Source: Basidiobolus meristosporus CBS 931.73
Taxonomy: Eukaryota; Basidiobolomycota; Basidiobolomycetes; Basidiobolales; Basidiobolaceae
DNA: 64,000 bases
Direction: 5' to 3'
NCBI GenBank assembly: GCA_002104905.1
Contig: MCFE01000057.1
Location: forward strand, 1-64,000
Shown here in pieces: positions 21,625 to 33,148 of the stretch; within the stretch, counting starts at the first letter, position 1; every line of letters begins with the position of its first letter. The notes below the pieces were generated by a model that worked only from the letters and a program-made list of their open reading frames with translations, ran no database searches and had not been told where the DNA came from. A program made the position numbers and the translations under genes.

Positions 21625-22685
21625 ATTGATGTCTTGGTATCAGAAGGCAATGGGAATGTTGTGATTGTCCTTTACTGCCCCTTTCGAATCTCTTTTATAG
21701 CTATTTTGTCAGCGACTTTCCATTTCTCACGCGAACTGCCAAACCCGCTCATTGTGTATGGTTGTACCTCATTGCTCTTTACGTTTCGTCGCTTCATCAT
21801 CCGCACGAATGTACACCGTCTCTTCGGCAGTCATGTGGCGTGATGATCAAGTGTGAAAGGTTGCGGTTGCACAATCCATGATCAGTATTTCTAATAACGA
21901 TCTACTCAACGTTCTTCATATTACGAATCTGAGTTAGAAATGGTTTCCTTCGGGGAGCAGCGGTGAGGATGCGCTTTGGGTCGGCTCTTTGAATGCTCTA
22001 ATGCTCCCTCAATTTAGCCTTATATTTGCCCTTGTCATCCAGTAAACCTGTTGGATGGCCTGTATCCATGGCCCATCCATACTAAAATCATCTAATCGTT
22101 TAGCTATATTAGGCCTGCCCTTTAGTAGCACTTGCAGCAATGCGTAGATCCTTGCTATTACATGAAGGTCAGGGAAATTCCTCGAAGCAACCAGGCTGAG
22201 TTGGTTTGGCTGCTTTGATATGGCAAGGACGGGCCGTGTTCTGGAGTCATGACTAAGAGCGTCCTGATGCCCTGTAGGTGTATATCATCAGGGAACCCGG
22301 CATGGTCATCAAGGTCACTTCCAATATGGGTGATATTTAATGGGCACTTCGAGTGATCGTAGATGATGGTTGTGGGACGAGTGACTGCAATTTATGCTTG
22401 CAGCTTGTTGGGAGGCATATATTGATTATTTGGGTTACATTGGGGATTACAAGTTGAAATATAGCCATTAAAGGCACCAGCATAATGAGTGTATGTACTT
22501 TGCTAACCAAGATTCAATGCGTTTGGAAATAGGAGTTGGGGTGCATGTTTTCAGTAGGACGATCTGGCCAATCACTGAGTACCATGACATTGGTGTTACA
22601 CAAAGCAATGTTGGACTGCTTAGCCATGCCAGGGTGGGTGGTAAGCCACCATCCTCTCCTGAGTTCGTAACCGTTTGTAAGAACA
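21625..22685. other. Divergent intergenic region, chitinase and coatomer zeta
   Basis: It contains the chitinase promoter at its left end and presumably the promoter of the coatomer gene at its right end. ORFs 22468-22884 (-) and 22493-22846 (+) overlap the first coatomer exon and are shadows. Nothing else is recognised. Confidence 0.5.
21692..21699 (-). promoter_or_regulatory. TATA-like box of the chitinase gene
   Basis: The minus strand reads TATAAAAG about 68-75 bp upstream of the chitinase ATG at 21624. Confidence 0.5.
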
Positions 22686-23412
22686 ATGAACAACCTGACT
22701 CTCTACACTGCCAAAGCCCTGGTTCTACTCGACTCAGAGGGAAAGCGCCTATTAGCCAAATACTACAAGACCGGCGTAACCGAGTTTCCAAAGTTGAAGG
22801 ATCAACAGCGATTCGAAAAAACACTATTCGAGAAAACGAGGCGTAGCAATGGTTGGTGGAGCACCGTCCTTCTCCAACAACCAACTCCCCTTTGTCTAAC
22901 CAAAATCTCTAGGCGAGATCATCCTACTTGATGGCCAGGTTGTGGTGTACCAAAGCTCGGTGGATGTATTTTTCTACCTGGTAGGAAGTGGGGACGAAAA
23001 CGAGCTTCTACTGAGTACTGTGCTGAATGGCTATCACGATGCGTTGAGTATTCTGCTGGGGTAGGTTGTGTCGATGGTATTGCCATCCCCCACTTTTACT
23101 AAGGCGTGCACATAGACAGCAACTTGAGAAGCGCAATATTCTGGACCATTACGATCTCGTCACCCTAGCGCTAGACGAGTGCATCGATGACGGGTAATTA
23201 GGAAGCATTCTCTGACTAAAGCTAAATTACCTATTTACTTACTGCTCTGAAGCATTGTTTTGGAGGTTGATCCGGAGCTAATCGTAAGCCGAGTATCCAA
23301 GCGGGGAAGCCAAGATATGTTTGACAACGCTCTGACCGATCAAACTTTGATGCAGGCCTATCAAACAGCGAAGGAAAGATTCGCCGGGTCATTCTTGAAG
23401 GGCTCAACATAG
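22686..23412 (+). CDS. RET3: Coatomer subunit zeta (COPI)
   Basis: Zeta-COP is the small longin-fold subunit of the F-subcomplex of the COPI coat, which drives Golgi-to-ER vesicle traffic. Four exons close in phase: 22686-22851, 22913-23060, 23116-23193 and 23253-23412, giving 183 aa, normal for the family. Recognisable stretches are LYTAKALVLLDSEGKRLLAKYY at the N terminus (residues 5 onward), GEIILLDGQVVVYQ, LVGSGDENELLL and the C-terminal VLEVDPELIVSRVSKRG. No upstream ATG in frame is needed. The gene stands alone, divergent from the chitinase. Orthology is inferred from recalled family features, not a search. Confidence 0.94.
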
Positions 23413-23584
23413 GCCTCCATTATCAACAACAATGAAATTAAATATTAAAGGCGACTATTTACAATTTGTTTCCTGTAAATGCTCATAACATACGCATGCA
23501 TCCGAATCGATCCCATTTTGTTGGCCATGATAATGGGGTGTAGATCTTGTCGGTCATGAGTGGACATAATGCCCGCCAGATGCA

Positions 23585-23590
23585 TATAAG
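23585..23590 (+). promoter_or_regulatory. TATA-like box of the small Knh1-like gene
   Basis: TATAAG in the context GCATATAAGC lies about 58-63 bp upstream of the ATG at 23648. Confidence 0.4.
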
Positions 23591-23647
23591 CTAGCCCCTC
23601 CTCCGAGGCTCCTCACATTTTCTTCTATCATTATTCGTTTGTTTGGA

Positions 23648-24037
23648 ATGTACAGATTGTCCATTTGGCTGTTTCTTGTGCCGCACATTTCATGTCTTTA
23701 TATCACGAATCCGATCTCAGCCACCATATGGCAAGTGGGCGGGATAAGCGTTCTACACTGGGAGCCGGCAGGCTCACCATCGGCTAGCTTAGAGATAGCA
23801 TTGCTCAAGGGAGATCCGGAAGACTTGAAAGTGGTAGAAATCATCGGAAGCCAGGTGGAGAGCGATCTCGATGGATATAGCTGGGTAGTTCCGCAAGATA
23901 TCGACTCGGGGTCCGATTATGTGGTCGGAATTAGCCGGGACAAAGAATGGTCATACAGCCATTACTTTACCATCATCAACAGCAATGACGAATTGGATTA
24001 TCGGTTCACTTTGCCGGCAGTAAATAGTGTAGAATAG
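23648..24037 (+). CDS. Small secreted Knh1/Kre9-N-terminal-like protein
   Basis: The intronless frame of 129 aa starts with a hydrophobic signal peptide (about 1-16, ending ISC). One domain of the yeast cell-wall synthesis Kre9/Knh1 N-terminal type follows, known in early-diverging fungi as the Ser-Thr-rich GPI-anchored membrane family. The domain shows the usual start (ITNPISATIWQVGG, then a beta-strand with Trp) and end (HYFTIINS). Unlike its two relatives at 32138 and 38232 it lacks a Ser/Thr stalk and a C-terminal GPI signal, so it is probably released or held by partners. The first ATG of the frame is at 23648. The role in the wall is inferred from the family. Confidence 0.82.
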   Translation: MYRLSIWLFLVPHISCLYITNPISATIWQVGGISVLHWEPAGSPSASLEIALLKGDPEDLKVVEIIGSQVESDLDGYSWVVPQDIDSGSDYVVGISRDKEWSYSHYFTIINSNDELDYRFTLPAVNSVE

Positions 24038-24196
24038 AGGTCTACAACGCAACATGAAGTCATCCCATTCTTTATACCCACTTGCCATACCCTTTCCAAT
24101 TGATTCGGAAACGCCTGCCCACCTCGCATTATTATACAACATCCAACAGAATAAATCTTTCTCTGGCTTTGGATATCCAGGGTTTATTCACTAAAA

Positions 24197-25260
24197 CTAC
24201 AGCTTCTTACTCTTGGCCTTCTTGGTGGTGAAGCGAGAGGCGACTGCTTGAATCATCTTGACGAACCAAACGATATTGAGCAAGTTCAACACGACATTCG
24301 CCACGCCATAGAGAACCATCAGGTAGATGGGAACCTGGTCGCGTACTGCCTTTACACCAACTATGTAGAAAATTACTGTGAATCCCGAATTCCGGTGAAC
24401 CCCGTATTGCCTGCTGATCTTACCGAAAACCTCATAAGAAGACCAGAAACCAAACACTATTCTGGCCAGGAAGAAGGTGGAGAGGAGGCATATCCCGTTG
24501 ATCAGTTGCATACGGCTGCCGGTGTAGCCTAGCTTATCCTAAAGAGGATGCCGCATGAATTGGCCAGAAGCAGATGGATGTATGCGTATGCATGTGCGTG
24601 GTCTACTTACCATGAACCAGTTGATATTCAAGAATGGGGTGCTGAGCTCGTACATCAAGAATACCGATCCATAATACATGAGAAAAGGCCGCTGATGCCC
24701 GCCGGGAGAAACGCCTGTGGTTAGAGACCGTGCTGTAAATCGATAATGAAACCTGGAAGGGCCTTACGAAAGCGTTGAGGTATACGGCGAAACAAGCGAT
24801 CCCGTGGAGGGCAAAACCTATACCGTATTCCCTCAGGTTTTTCAAGTGGAATAGAGCATCCCAAAGGAAATACCTTGTGAAGGTTAGAAAGTCCCGCTCC
24901 ATATATAGCCTCTTGTACATACCCGCAAGCTATTCCATATACGTCTCCTGCGTGACTATTGTAGCCGAATAGTTTGTCAGCCAAAAGCTCAGGTTCAAAC
25001 TGAAGAGGGTATGCCAGTACGCAGATGATGATGCAGTGGACCATAGAAACAACATGCACATCCCAACTGGTTTGTTTACTGGGCGCCAAGGAGCGGTACG
25101 TTTTTGGAAAGATAATCGGGGACAGAACACTGGACAGGTAAACAGTTCCCTGGCAAGCAATGGCGGACAGGAGCACAACCTGCCAGTGAAAGGTCAGTTT
25201 CTCCAAACCGAACTCCCGAAATATGGTCTGTATGGATTGCTCCAAAGTTGGCTCACTCAT
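24197..25260 (-). CDS. TLC-domain membrane protein (TLCD4/TMEM56-like)
   Basis: TLC-domain proteins (TRAM-LAG1-CLN8) are multi-pass membrane proteins, several of which act in lipid synthesis or sensing. Four exons on the minus strand close in phase: 24923-25260, 24768-24873, 24611-24691 and 24197-24538, giving 288 aa. Visible are a first hydrophobic segment near 24-45, the WDVHVVSMVHCIIICVL region, GYFLWDALFHLKN, the highly characteristic LMYELSTPFLNINWFM (a TLC hallmark with ELSTPF) and a C-terminal helix with a lysine-rich tail (KKAKSKKL), which could act as an ER-retrieval-type signal. The acceptor for exon 3 was chosen for phase and conservation. It lacks a Lag1 ceramide-synthase motif, so ceramide synthase activity is not claimed. 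Confidence 0.88.
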
Positions 25261-25550
25261 CTGTTCTCAACTGAACCAAGCAGGAGGCGAAACTTTATCA
25301 GCATGAAGAATTTGGCTGCAACTAAGATTGTGAATGGTTTCCCAATGCAGAAATCGCCATCGATGGTGCTGATTCGATCTGGGATAGGTGGCAACTGCGT
25401 TTTACCATTGAAATGACTTTCCAAATCCAGCAACAACATTCACGGAGTACACCTTCCATATTACCCGAATGCCGCTGGGTGCACACTTCGTTGCAACATG
25501 GGTTTATTTAAATAAATTCATTACAGAGCTACATAGGAGGGGGAGTATCG

Positions 25551-27066
25551 TTAGATCGACGAAACGAGCCATTTCGAGAAGAGCACAAGCACGACGACGA
25601 GAGAGAGGAGTTCGTATGGGATGCCATGGTTTTGTAACTGAAGTTCGTATAAATGATGAGACGATGTGGCTGGTGACAGCTTCGCGGATTCTTTCACCTG
25701 GAAAAGAAGGGGGAGCGTGTTACGCAGGAGCAAAAACAATGTCAGCGGAGTGGGTAGAAACCTCGGGTGTGTTGATGTTCATCGAGCAATTGTCATTTGC
25801 GCCAGGGAAGACGGAGATATTGTACTTGCGGTTCGCAAGCTCGATGTTTTGAACATTCCCGAAAAAGTCCGTAATGGGAACCTGCGCGAAAGGAGGGAGT
25901 GTGAGTAGGCGCTTGGCCAGAGAAGTGGTTAGCAATTGATCGAACTTGGTCCAACGGCCGTTTGAATAGGTCACTACGGATCCCTGGATGGGATTTCATC
26001 AGAGTTGGGTCGTACGTGTCAAACTAGCAAGCTGTTAGCAAATGCGTGGTTGTGCGAATGCATCCAACGATATAGAGTACCAAATCCTTAAGCGTCGCTT
26101 TACTCTGCATGTTAATCTTCTCAAGGAACTCAAGGTTGTAGTAGGTGAAGCTATCGATTACTGCGACACCGATGTCGGGGTCCATGTGATGCTAGGTAAA
26201 TATAAAGCTCAGTCTCCGTATGAGAATCTGCGGTTTTGGGAATGCGGCCTACCGAATACGAGCTTTCGCCAAGCTTGCTGCTTCCAGTAGCAAGTATGTT
26301 GGGAGAGTAGATTTTGCTGTACATCGTGTTGGCTTGACAGGTATCGATCATGAACAGGACTTCGTTATATCTATGGTGGGACTTGTAAGCACCTTATTCG
26401 GCAGACTTGTGTCGCAACGACAGATACCTTTTCTTTTCCCACATCTGCTGAAAAGCGTCGGCAAGATCGAAGCTGCTGATTTCTTCTGCGTCCTGGAATT
26501 TCAAGAAATCTTCCCCGCCGTGTCCGGTCATGAACACGAAGATATTCGACCGATCGTCGGAGAGCAATCTCTTGGACCGAGGGACCTCGGAAGAAACACG
26601 ACCTTGAAAAGCGAGGTTGGTTCGCAATCAGCTCAGTGCTGGACCCGTTGCTTCAAGCGGAGCAAGGCTTACCTGTCAGGACGCGAATGAAATTCTCGAC
26701 GGTAACTTCGTAACCACGATAGTCCACCTCGACGTTGTCGCCGTATAGATCTAAATGTTTCCCTGCATTGTTAAATACAGTGCCGGGAAAAGTGTTTCTA
26801 GGGTTACAAGCAACATCATCTGCCAACATAAGAATGATATTGGAGTCCGGGATGCCTAGTCTTTTAACAGTGCGGTACATCGACAAGGTATTGGCTATGT
26901 GGCGATAGTTGAACCAGAAACGCGAGGTGCACACCTTCGTAACGGATTAGTTGGCAAAACCTGGAAACAAACTATAAGAGAGCCAGCTTCTTACCAGCAC
27001 CGCCCAGTTGTTGGTGTGACTGCCTTGTTTTAAAAATCCATCCACCACTTTCTCAGCGCTAGCCAT
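25551..27066 (-). CDS. GPI8: GPI-anchor transamidase catalytic subunit GPI8/PIG-K
   Basis: GPI8 is the cysteine protease of the ER GPI-transamidase, which replaces a C-terminal signal by a GPI anchor. Eight exons close in phase: 26995-27066, 26673-26934, 26428-26602, 26253-26370, 26081-26191, 25946-26023, 25738-25881 and 25551-25697, giving 368 aa. The caspase-like C13 fold is clear: [33 protein letters not shown], catalytic His139 in [10 protein letters not shown], catalytic Cys181 in MIDTCQA, and [15 protein letters not shown]. Exon 8, reached through a 40-nt intron, adds a C-terminal transmembrane helix ([11 protein letters not shown]), which fits yeast Gpi8. Oddly, the predicted N terminus ([11 protein letters not shown]) is not a signal peptide, although the family enters the ER. 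A TATA-like ATATATAAT lies about 75-85 bp upstream. Confidence 0.94.
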
Positions 27067-27494
27067 GTTTACACTGGGTTATTGTGTGGACAGTGTAGAG
27101 AGTCACAACAGCGTACGTTGGGTGAGGATTAACAATGCACATTATATATATGATTGACTGATGATTGAGCAGGATGGTGCGATCGTTCATTGATTAATCA
27201 GCATTGATCTTTTTAGACAAAAATCAGCCAGACATTTCGTGAATACAATCTAGCGATAATCAACATAAAATGCAACATCGATAAATATATATAAAGTGCA
27301 AAACAATTCGCAAGAACACATCGAAAATATAAGGAAAGCAAAAGCAACCTGTCAGGGTGAAATGTCGGCAGTTATGAATATGATCCCGAAGCAGGTCAAC
27401 AGCTGCAGGAGCCTAGCATACGAATGGACACAACCACCATAGTAATCCAAGTCTAAAGTTGGGGAAAGGGCGCATCAATGGATGATATCAGAGT
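27067..27494. other. Intergenic region between RasGAP end and GPI8 start
   Basis: It holds the GPI8 promoter, including a TATATATAAT on the minus strand at 27141-27150. No gene is seen. Confidence 0.5.
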
Positions 27495-30400
27495 CTATCG
27501 CTTGTTGAAATTCTTATTCAGTAGGTTCAGAAGTTTGCCCACGTTCAGTTGAACATACTCAAGGTCCAGAGTATGGATGTTGTCTTGTTGCTATTTCAGA
27601 AGAGTCAATGAGTTCACTGGGGAGAGAATCATGGAAATTTGGCCCCACCTTCTCCAGTAAGTCATCAAGCTTTAGATCCATTTCAAGAATAGGTTTCTCG
27701 CGTCCTGGAAGTGGGGTTAAATACGAAAGAAATGGAGAACGATATCCAGATTGCCTACCTTTGTAATGCAGGGCAATAATGAATGTACCCGGCACTGGGG
27801 ACTGTATGTTGAAGAAGATGTTGTTTCGTCTAGACGAAGGAGATGGCATTAGCTAGTGGTGGCTGCTATCAACTTCATCAATCCTCGTACCTGTTTTCGG
27901 GGACGTTGCATTCCACAATGACTCCATCCCTTTCGAGATGGCCATGAGTGAACTTGATTGGTCCAGGGATATGAACCTTGGATTTCTCTTTGCCACCAGA
28001 CTGCATTCTGACATTTTGTAGGTAGGCTTTGTACGATTCCAGTTGCATACGGAGATAATTGTTGTGATCGCAAATGTTCTTGTAGACGTTCTCTAGCGAG
28101 GCAGCCTCCTGTAAGACCTTTTCGCGAATATTTCCCAAGTGAACCAATTCCTTTGTGCCGGTTAAGTGACTACTCGGTGTGCTCTTGATAAAGGGCTATG
28201 GACATTTACCTGATTCACCTCTTGAGTCATCAGGGCAAAGTTATCTTCACGATCAATCACCCCAGCTGCAGTAAGTTCGCTCAGCATCCCTTTCACCTTT
28301 ATGCCCCTGCGAACAAGTGTCCTCTCTTTGCTTGTTGCGGCAGTGTCGGCAATCTTCAGTAGTGACGTGACAGGTTTGTCAGCAAGATGAGGTAAGCTTC
28401 TGATGATTTGCACTAATAACGACTTGGCTTCCATATACAGGATATCATTCTGCGTAATAGCCCCTGCCCCGGATGGTCCTTCAGTGTCTGATATGTGTAA
28501 GTCTTAACTGTGCTTGACAAGCCAATGTTGCCCAAGAGATTACCATCAACCGGAGTTTCCCAGCGACTGAACAACGGTAAATCGATGCTGCAATTTTCAT
28601 GACGAGGAACCTGTGGCGGGGCAGGTCCGAGCTCGTCGAGAGACATTTTTATGTGCTGCTTATCATTAGGGCACTACAGAAGATGAAGTTCGTTAGGATT
28701 GAAGGCAGACAAGAGCAGAGGATCACGCATAAATGTACCAAAACTTCCTGGTGCTTGATTAGTAATGCATGTGTATTATATATTTCGTTCAGCGTTATAT
28801 TGAGGGACAAATCCTTTTTCGACAGAGCCATGTATTGATCCATCTAAAGTGTAGGGCCACGGGTTAGTGTTGGCTAGGTTTCTGAAGACCACACACACAG
28901 ACCTCCAGGGATTCGTAGAAATCTCCAACTTCGCATAGATCGTTCAGAAAGTGATTGATGCGGGTTTTGTTTTCGTCAACGAAAGAGTTGAGGGTCATCA
29001 TGTAGGCTTCCTTGGCATAAGACGGCTTGTTCGCAAGATTTTGTAGCAATTTCGCAATCTGCAGAATGATCTTAGCCAAACGCTCCTTTGTCTACAATTG
29101 AAACGCCTTACTAAAGTCAGGGTTCTACGGGGGTGCTTCGACGGGTTCTTTTCTATTAACATGTAGGCTTGTGGAGTGACGATAGCAGGATTCAGGAATC
29201 GGAGAAAGAAGAATCCCCCGATTAAGGAACAGATACTTAGATCAGTAGCGTCAGGGTATTTTCTCTATTTAACAACACCTTTGTAAAAAACTGCGTCGTA
29301 GGTAGGTCGTGACATCGCCACTCACCTTGGTCAAGGATCTGATCTGCTTGCAGATCCAGCGGATCCCGTATGGGACGGAGTCGATAGAATCAATGATGGT
29401 CGTAAGAAACATGTTGGCAATCTCTATCAGTGCCTGGATTCGGGGCTCAAGCGCTGCTTGCACTTGGGGATTTGCCTGGGCTTCCTCTGCTGAGACTCCT
29501 CGGGGGAGATTTACCGGTAGGCCCTTGTCTTCAAGGTCGGAGATAATCTGCTCATACACCTATTTGCATCGGAAGGCTTAGCCAGTGCAGAGTACAAGCT
29601 CGAGCGAATAGCGTCCTACCTTTAATGGATTGATTTCCAGATTCCGGTCTCTATCCTTGATAACGTTGCTGATACAATCAGAAAGCACAGTTTTGAGGTA
29701 GGATTGACCAGGACCACGTCTACATCCACAAATGTGAGGTTGGAATTAAGACACAACAACTGCGTACGCTATGACAACTGTACCTGGTATATGTATTCAT
29801 CATTCTCGATACTGGAGTATTCGCTCTCAGCAAACCGCCAAACTCTGTAGCGCTGTCAAATTGATTTGCCAAAACAGACTTCAACCAGCTGTCAGTCTCT
29901 ACGCCTCATCGAACAATGGCAAATCCGCTCACCTGAAACATGGAGAGCAACAGGTGCTCTTCTCTAGATTCATACTGATTTCCATACAAAGTAAACATCA
30001 CAGTTTGCAGCAACGTATCGATTTCTCCCAAGCTCACCAGCCGCACTAGCGTAGCAACATGGCGAGGTTCTGTTTGGAGAAGAAAGAAAAGCCCGCCATA
30101 TTGCTGGTAATGGAATCAGCCCTCAAGTAACAAAATGCTCAGAAACGCGGCTACAAGTACCTGTATCTTGCGATCGTCCGGGTAAGCGCCATCGGTGATT
30201 TCATCATCATCCAGATGAGATGCCACTTCCTGTCGATATGGCTTGAGTATCCGAGAAAGCATTTTGACCATGTGAATGATTCTATACTTTAAATTCCTCC
30301 AAAGCCATGTGGTTTTGAATCAAGAGAGCAATTCTTCCATCCAAGTATCTTACATCGCGCTCCAGTGTGAAATTCTTCTTGGACAAGCTCGAGATACTCG

Positions 30401-30728
30401 ATTTTAGTTGCCTCAAGCGCTTTTGTGCTATCGCAAGCGTCCAATTCATGGAAAGGGTTAGATTCGGCCGCTGCTACCCAAACGCAAAACTCACCGGCCT
30501 ACCGTTTGACAATTCATCCTCCACCTCAACATCCTGCTCAGCAGCCATGGAATAAAGAGCAGTCACCGAATATCTACGGCTGTCACGGGAGGTCAGGCCA
30601 GAATCTTGCCCATTTACGGGCAGACCTTGTGCAGCCGCGATGGTGACCGTACGAGCGAAGTTTCGGTTGGTTTGGTCGTAAGAAATTCCTCTCATGGAGG
30701 CGTGTTGACGGTGTGGAGATGTGGACAT
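27495..30728 (-). CDS. RasGAP-domain protein, Gap1/IQGAP-like with RasGAP C-terminus
   Basis: The protein should accelerate GTP hydrolysis by a Ras-family GTPase, as fission-yeast Gap1 does for Ras1. Sixteen minus-strand exons: 30495-30728, 30288-30470, 30161-30241, 29933-30103, 29784-29878, 29620-29719, 29326-29559, 29112-29264, 28903-29091, 28739-28843, 28544-28655, 28210-28487, 27891-28150, 27759-27829, 27649-27704 and 27495-27590. They give 805 aa, close to Gap1. After a disordered head, the GAP domain (about 167-430) shows [29 protein letters not shown], the arginine region [27 protein letters not shown] and [19 protein letters not shown]. The RasGAP C-terminal domain (about 640-800) ends [19 protein letters not shown]. 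No IQ or calponin-homology domain is visible. The first intron (30471-30494) would be only 24 nt and removes an in-frame TAG. Confidence 0.92.
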
Positions 30729-31211
30729 CCTAGTTAGTCAATTAGTGATAAAAACTTGAAAACCCCACCCAAGCAAAGAAGAAACAAGGCACACCAACCC
30801 AAGGTATTAGTAGTCGTCTATTTTGAGCTGAGGGTTCTTTGGAGCAAATAGTCGTGTACCAACAAGCGCTCGAGCAAGGATAAAATCTAATGCGTTTGAC
30901 GGAATTTGGAACGCCTGTCAGCACTCATAAAATCGCATATATTATACATGACTCCTCAGAAATCTACCCCTTCCCCTTGGATTGCGTCGATGCTGATTTA
31001 ATATATTGTTTCCTTTGTGCCACAACTAGATTCCCTACCTCACTGCATGCTTGAACTCTGTTTTTGTGACACAAATTAGGTGAGTTTTAGAGCCGCTAAC
31101 TGGATTGGGCCATTTATTTAGGTGATAATTTAATATATATATATATATAAATGTATGTGTGTATGTATGCATTTCATCTAGATAAAACAAACGTGAATGC
31201 TCGTTAGATTT
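30729..31211. other. Intergenic region with TA microsatellite
   Basis: This is the 5' flank of the RasGAP gene and the 3' flank of the CAP gene. A (TA)n run followed by TGTATG repeats lies at about 31132-31170. No gene is seen. Confidence 0.55.
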
Positions 31212-31804
31212 CTAAGGGCAAACCGGCACACGAGAATAGTCAATTCTACTAGGATCCATCCCAAGAAACTCCAATGTCCAGTAGTTTCCGCGAGGGTCAA
31301 ATCCTGAGCCAGCGTGAGTAAAGCCAGGTGTGAGGATGTTTCGGCGGTGCACTAGGAGGAGTAGAGCAAGTAAGTAACCATGGCATACTCAGCAGGCATT
31401 GATGATTACCGTCAGAGTTCATCCATTTACGAACCACTGATTCTTCAGTTTGGTCGCCTACTGCTACGTTTTCAGCCTTACTCCGATAGTTGTAGCCGCG
31501 AGATCTGGCTACATCCCCCATATCCGGCCGATCGGAACGGCTATGTGTGACCTGACGCCGGTTGGCCTGGCTTTCCGAATGGTGCTGTGCATCTTCACTC
31601 AAGTCGCTTCATTTACGACCTCGTTAGTCCGCGTACTTCTTCCTGTCTCGTTAAGGAACCTTACCTATTCAGGATTAACGGCTTCAGCCCACGTGAGGTA
31701 CGCTCTCTGTTCACTAGACATATCAAGCGCTGTGCTGAATATGCCTCGACCACAGCCAAGACGGCCAACAAAACAGCAATTGAGAGAAGGGTCAGATATT
31801 TCAT
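31212..31804 (-). CDS. Secreted CAP/SCP-domain protein (PR-1-like)
   Basis: CAP proteins (PR-1, yeast Pry) are secreted and in several cases bind sterols or other lipids. Three exons close in phase: 31665-31804, 31410-31597 and 31212-31351, giving 155 aa. Residues 1-21 are a signal peptide. The domain follows in order: LICLVNRERTSRGLKPL (helix 1), DAQHHSESQANRRQVTHS (HxxxQ), GYNYRSKAENVAVG (the conserved AENV stretch), SVVRKWMNSDVHRRNIL and NYWTLEFLG. The usual Gly before His in the S-x-GHR motif is replaced by Val across the last splice junction, unless the junction differs. There is no membrane anchor. The function of this member is not known. Confidence 0.9.
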
Positions 31805-32137
31805 ATTGAACTTGGAGATATATACGACGGCTGCGTGCGAACCAAGTAAGGTTGGTGTCGATTCTGAGAAGCTTGGCACACTCATCAGCCCTTTTATGTA
31901 AACTTGTGAGTAGACACGAAGCTAACTTGCGTCTGTCGACATGGACTGGCCGCACTTTTTCGATTGTCGCCAGATCTCTCGGAGAATTGATGATGCAGTC
32001 GACAAGTAGGCGTCATCTAATCTTCTAATCGGCATCCCCATGCCTCAGACAAGCATGGATAAGTGGGTTTTATTATATAGCAATTATGATGTACTGAATG
32101 AGTGTCCGTTACATGGGAACTTCATAGCCCTTCTGGC
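31805..32137. other. Intergenic region
   Basis: It holds the promoter side of the CAP gene and the 3' flank of the Knh1-like gene. No gene is recognised. Confidence 0.5.
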
Positions 32138-33148
32138 TTACATTACAAGGGAGATTACTGCGAGCACAATGCCCCAAGCTGGAGACACGGATCCTGCCGA
32201 ATTTCTGTCGGATCGCTCGGCTTTTGTGGGCGCACTTGGTGCAGCGTCGGCAGTTGTAGAGGCATCAGTGGATGAGGTAATAGCCTCGGGAGCGGAGGAA
32301 GTTAAGGAAGAGGTTGAAGATGAGGAGGAAAGAGATGTTTTTGATGATGAAATGGAAGTTGTCGATACAGACTTCAAAGTTGAAGTTGGAGCATGATGCG
32401 AGGTCTCATGGGAAGAAGCTACTAAAGACTTGGTAGAGGTCTCATGGGAAGAGGTTAATGGAGACTTAGTAGAGGTGACCAAGGGTGTGCTACTAGAGCT
32501 TCCTGATGTTGAGATAGGGCTGCTCTCAGTGGATTCTGCAGAAGATTGAGGTGTGGTATCTGTTGAAGTTGAACTACTACTGTCTTTCTCGGAAACTGAG
32601 GATTTATGGTGTTCAGTAACGGAGGACTTCTCACTGCTATGAGATGAGGCTGTGCTCGAGGCAGAATGCATACTGTGAGTACTGGCCACATCTGTAATGG
32701 GAGTCACCAAAGCCCCAGTGGCGATAATCGAAACAGATGGGGTAGTATCGTCGGTGTTGGTAATGGTGAACCGGGTTGACCAAACGAGATACGGGTCCTC
32801 GGGATCCTTTTTGTTGGGAATGGTAAACCGCAAGAAATATAGCTTTCCGTAAGGCTTCACGTTGGGAACAACATATTTGATGGATGTCGTGTTCGCTTGC
32901 AGATCAGTTCCAATATTAGCCAGCTTTAGTTGGGACTCGTTCGAACCGGTATAAAGATCGAGAGTGAACGGCATCATTTCCTTAAGGCTGGGTTGGCCTC
33001 CTCTGTCATCCCAGGTAATCTCCACGGTAGTCCCGACTTTCCAGACTGAGTCGCCGGTCGGAGAAGTGGGGTAAATGGCACCATGGATGACACCGGCTAC
33101 ACTGAAAAGGACCGCAGAGAGTAAACACGATTTCATGAGAATTGACAA
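32138..33148 (-). CDS. Knh1/Kre9-like GPI-anchored Ser/Thr-rich surface protein
   Basis: The intronless frame of 336 aa contains a signal peptide, one Kre9/Knh1 N-terminal-like domain (about residues 26-132, starting YPTSPTGDSVWKVG and ending WSTRFTITN), and a long Ser/Thr stalk (about 140-310). A GPI-attachment signal completes it (a small-residue site near RNSAGS, then a hydrophobic tail PAWGIVLAVISLVM). It is predicted to be anchored at the plasma membrane or wall. The TATA-like box at 33185-33192 is only 37 bp upstream of the first ATG, so the in-frame ATG at 33136 (MKSCLLSAVL) may be the true start. It is related to 23648-24037 and 38232-38855. Confidence 0.88.
   Translation of the reverse strand: MSILMKSCLLSAVLFSVAGVIHGAIYPTSPTGDSVWKVGTTVEITWDDRGGQPSLKEMMPFTLDLYTGSNESQLKLANIGTDLQANTTSIKYVVPNVKPYGKLYFLRFTIPNKKDPEDPYLVWSTRFTITNTDDTTPSVSIIATGALVTPITDVASTHSMHSASSTASSHSSEKSSVTEHHKSSVSEKDSSSSTSTDTTPQSSAESTESSPISTSGSSSSTPLVTSTKSPLTSSHETSTKSLVASSHETSHHAPTSTLKSVSTTSISSSKTSLSSSSSTSSLTSSAPEAITSSTDASTTADAAPSAPTKAERSDRNSAGSVSPAWGIVLAVISLVM

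Noticed and set aside
22468-22884. A 138-codon minus-strand ORF near the coatomer gene
   Set aside because: It overlaps the first exon of the conserved coatomer zeta gene on the other strand and has no features of its own.
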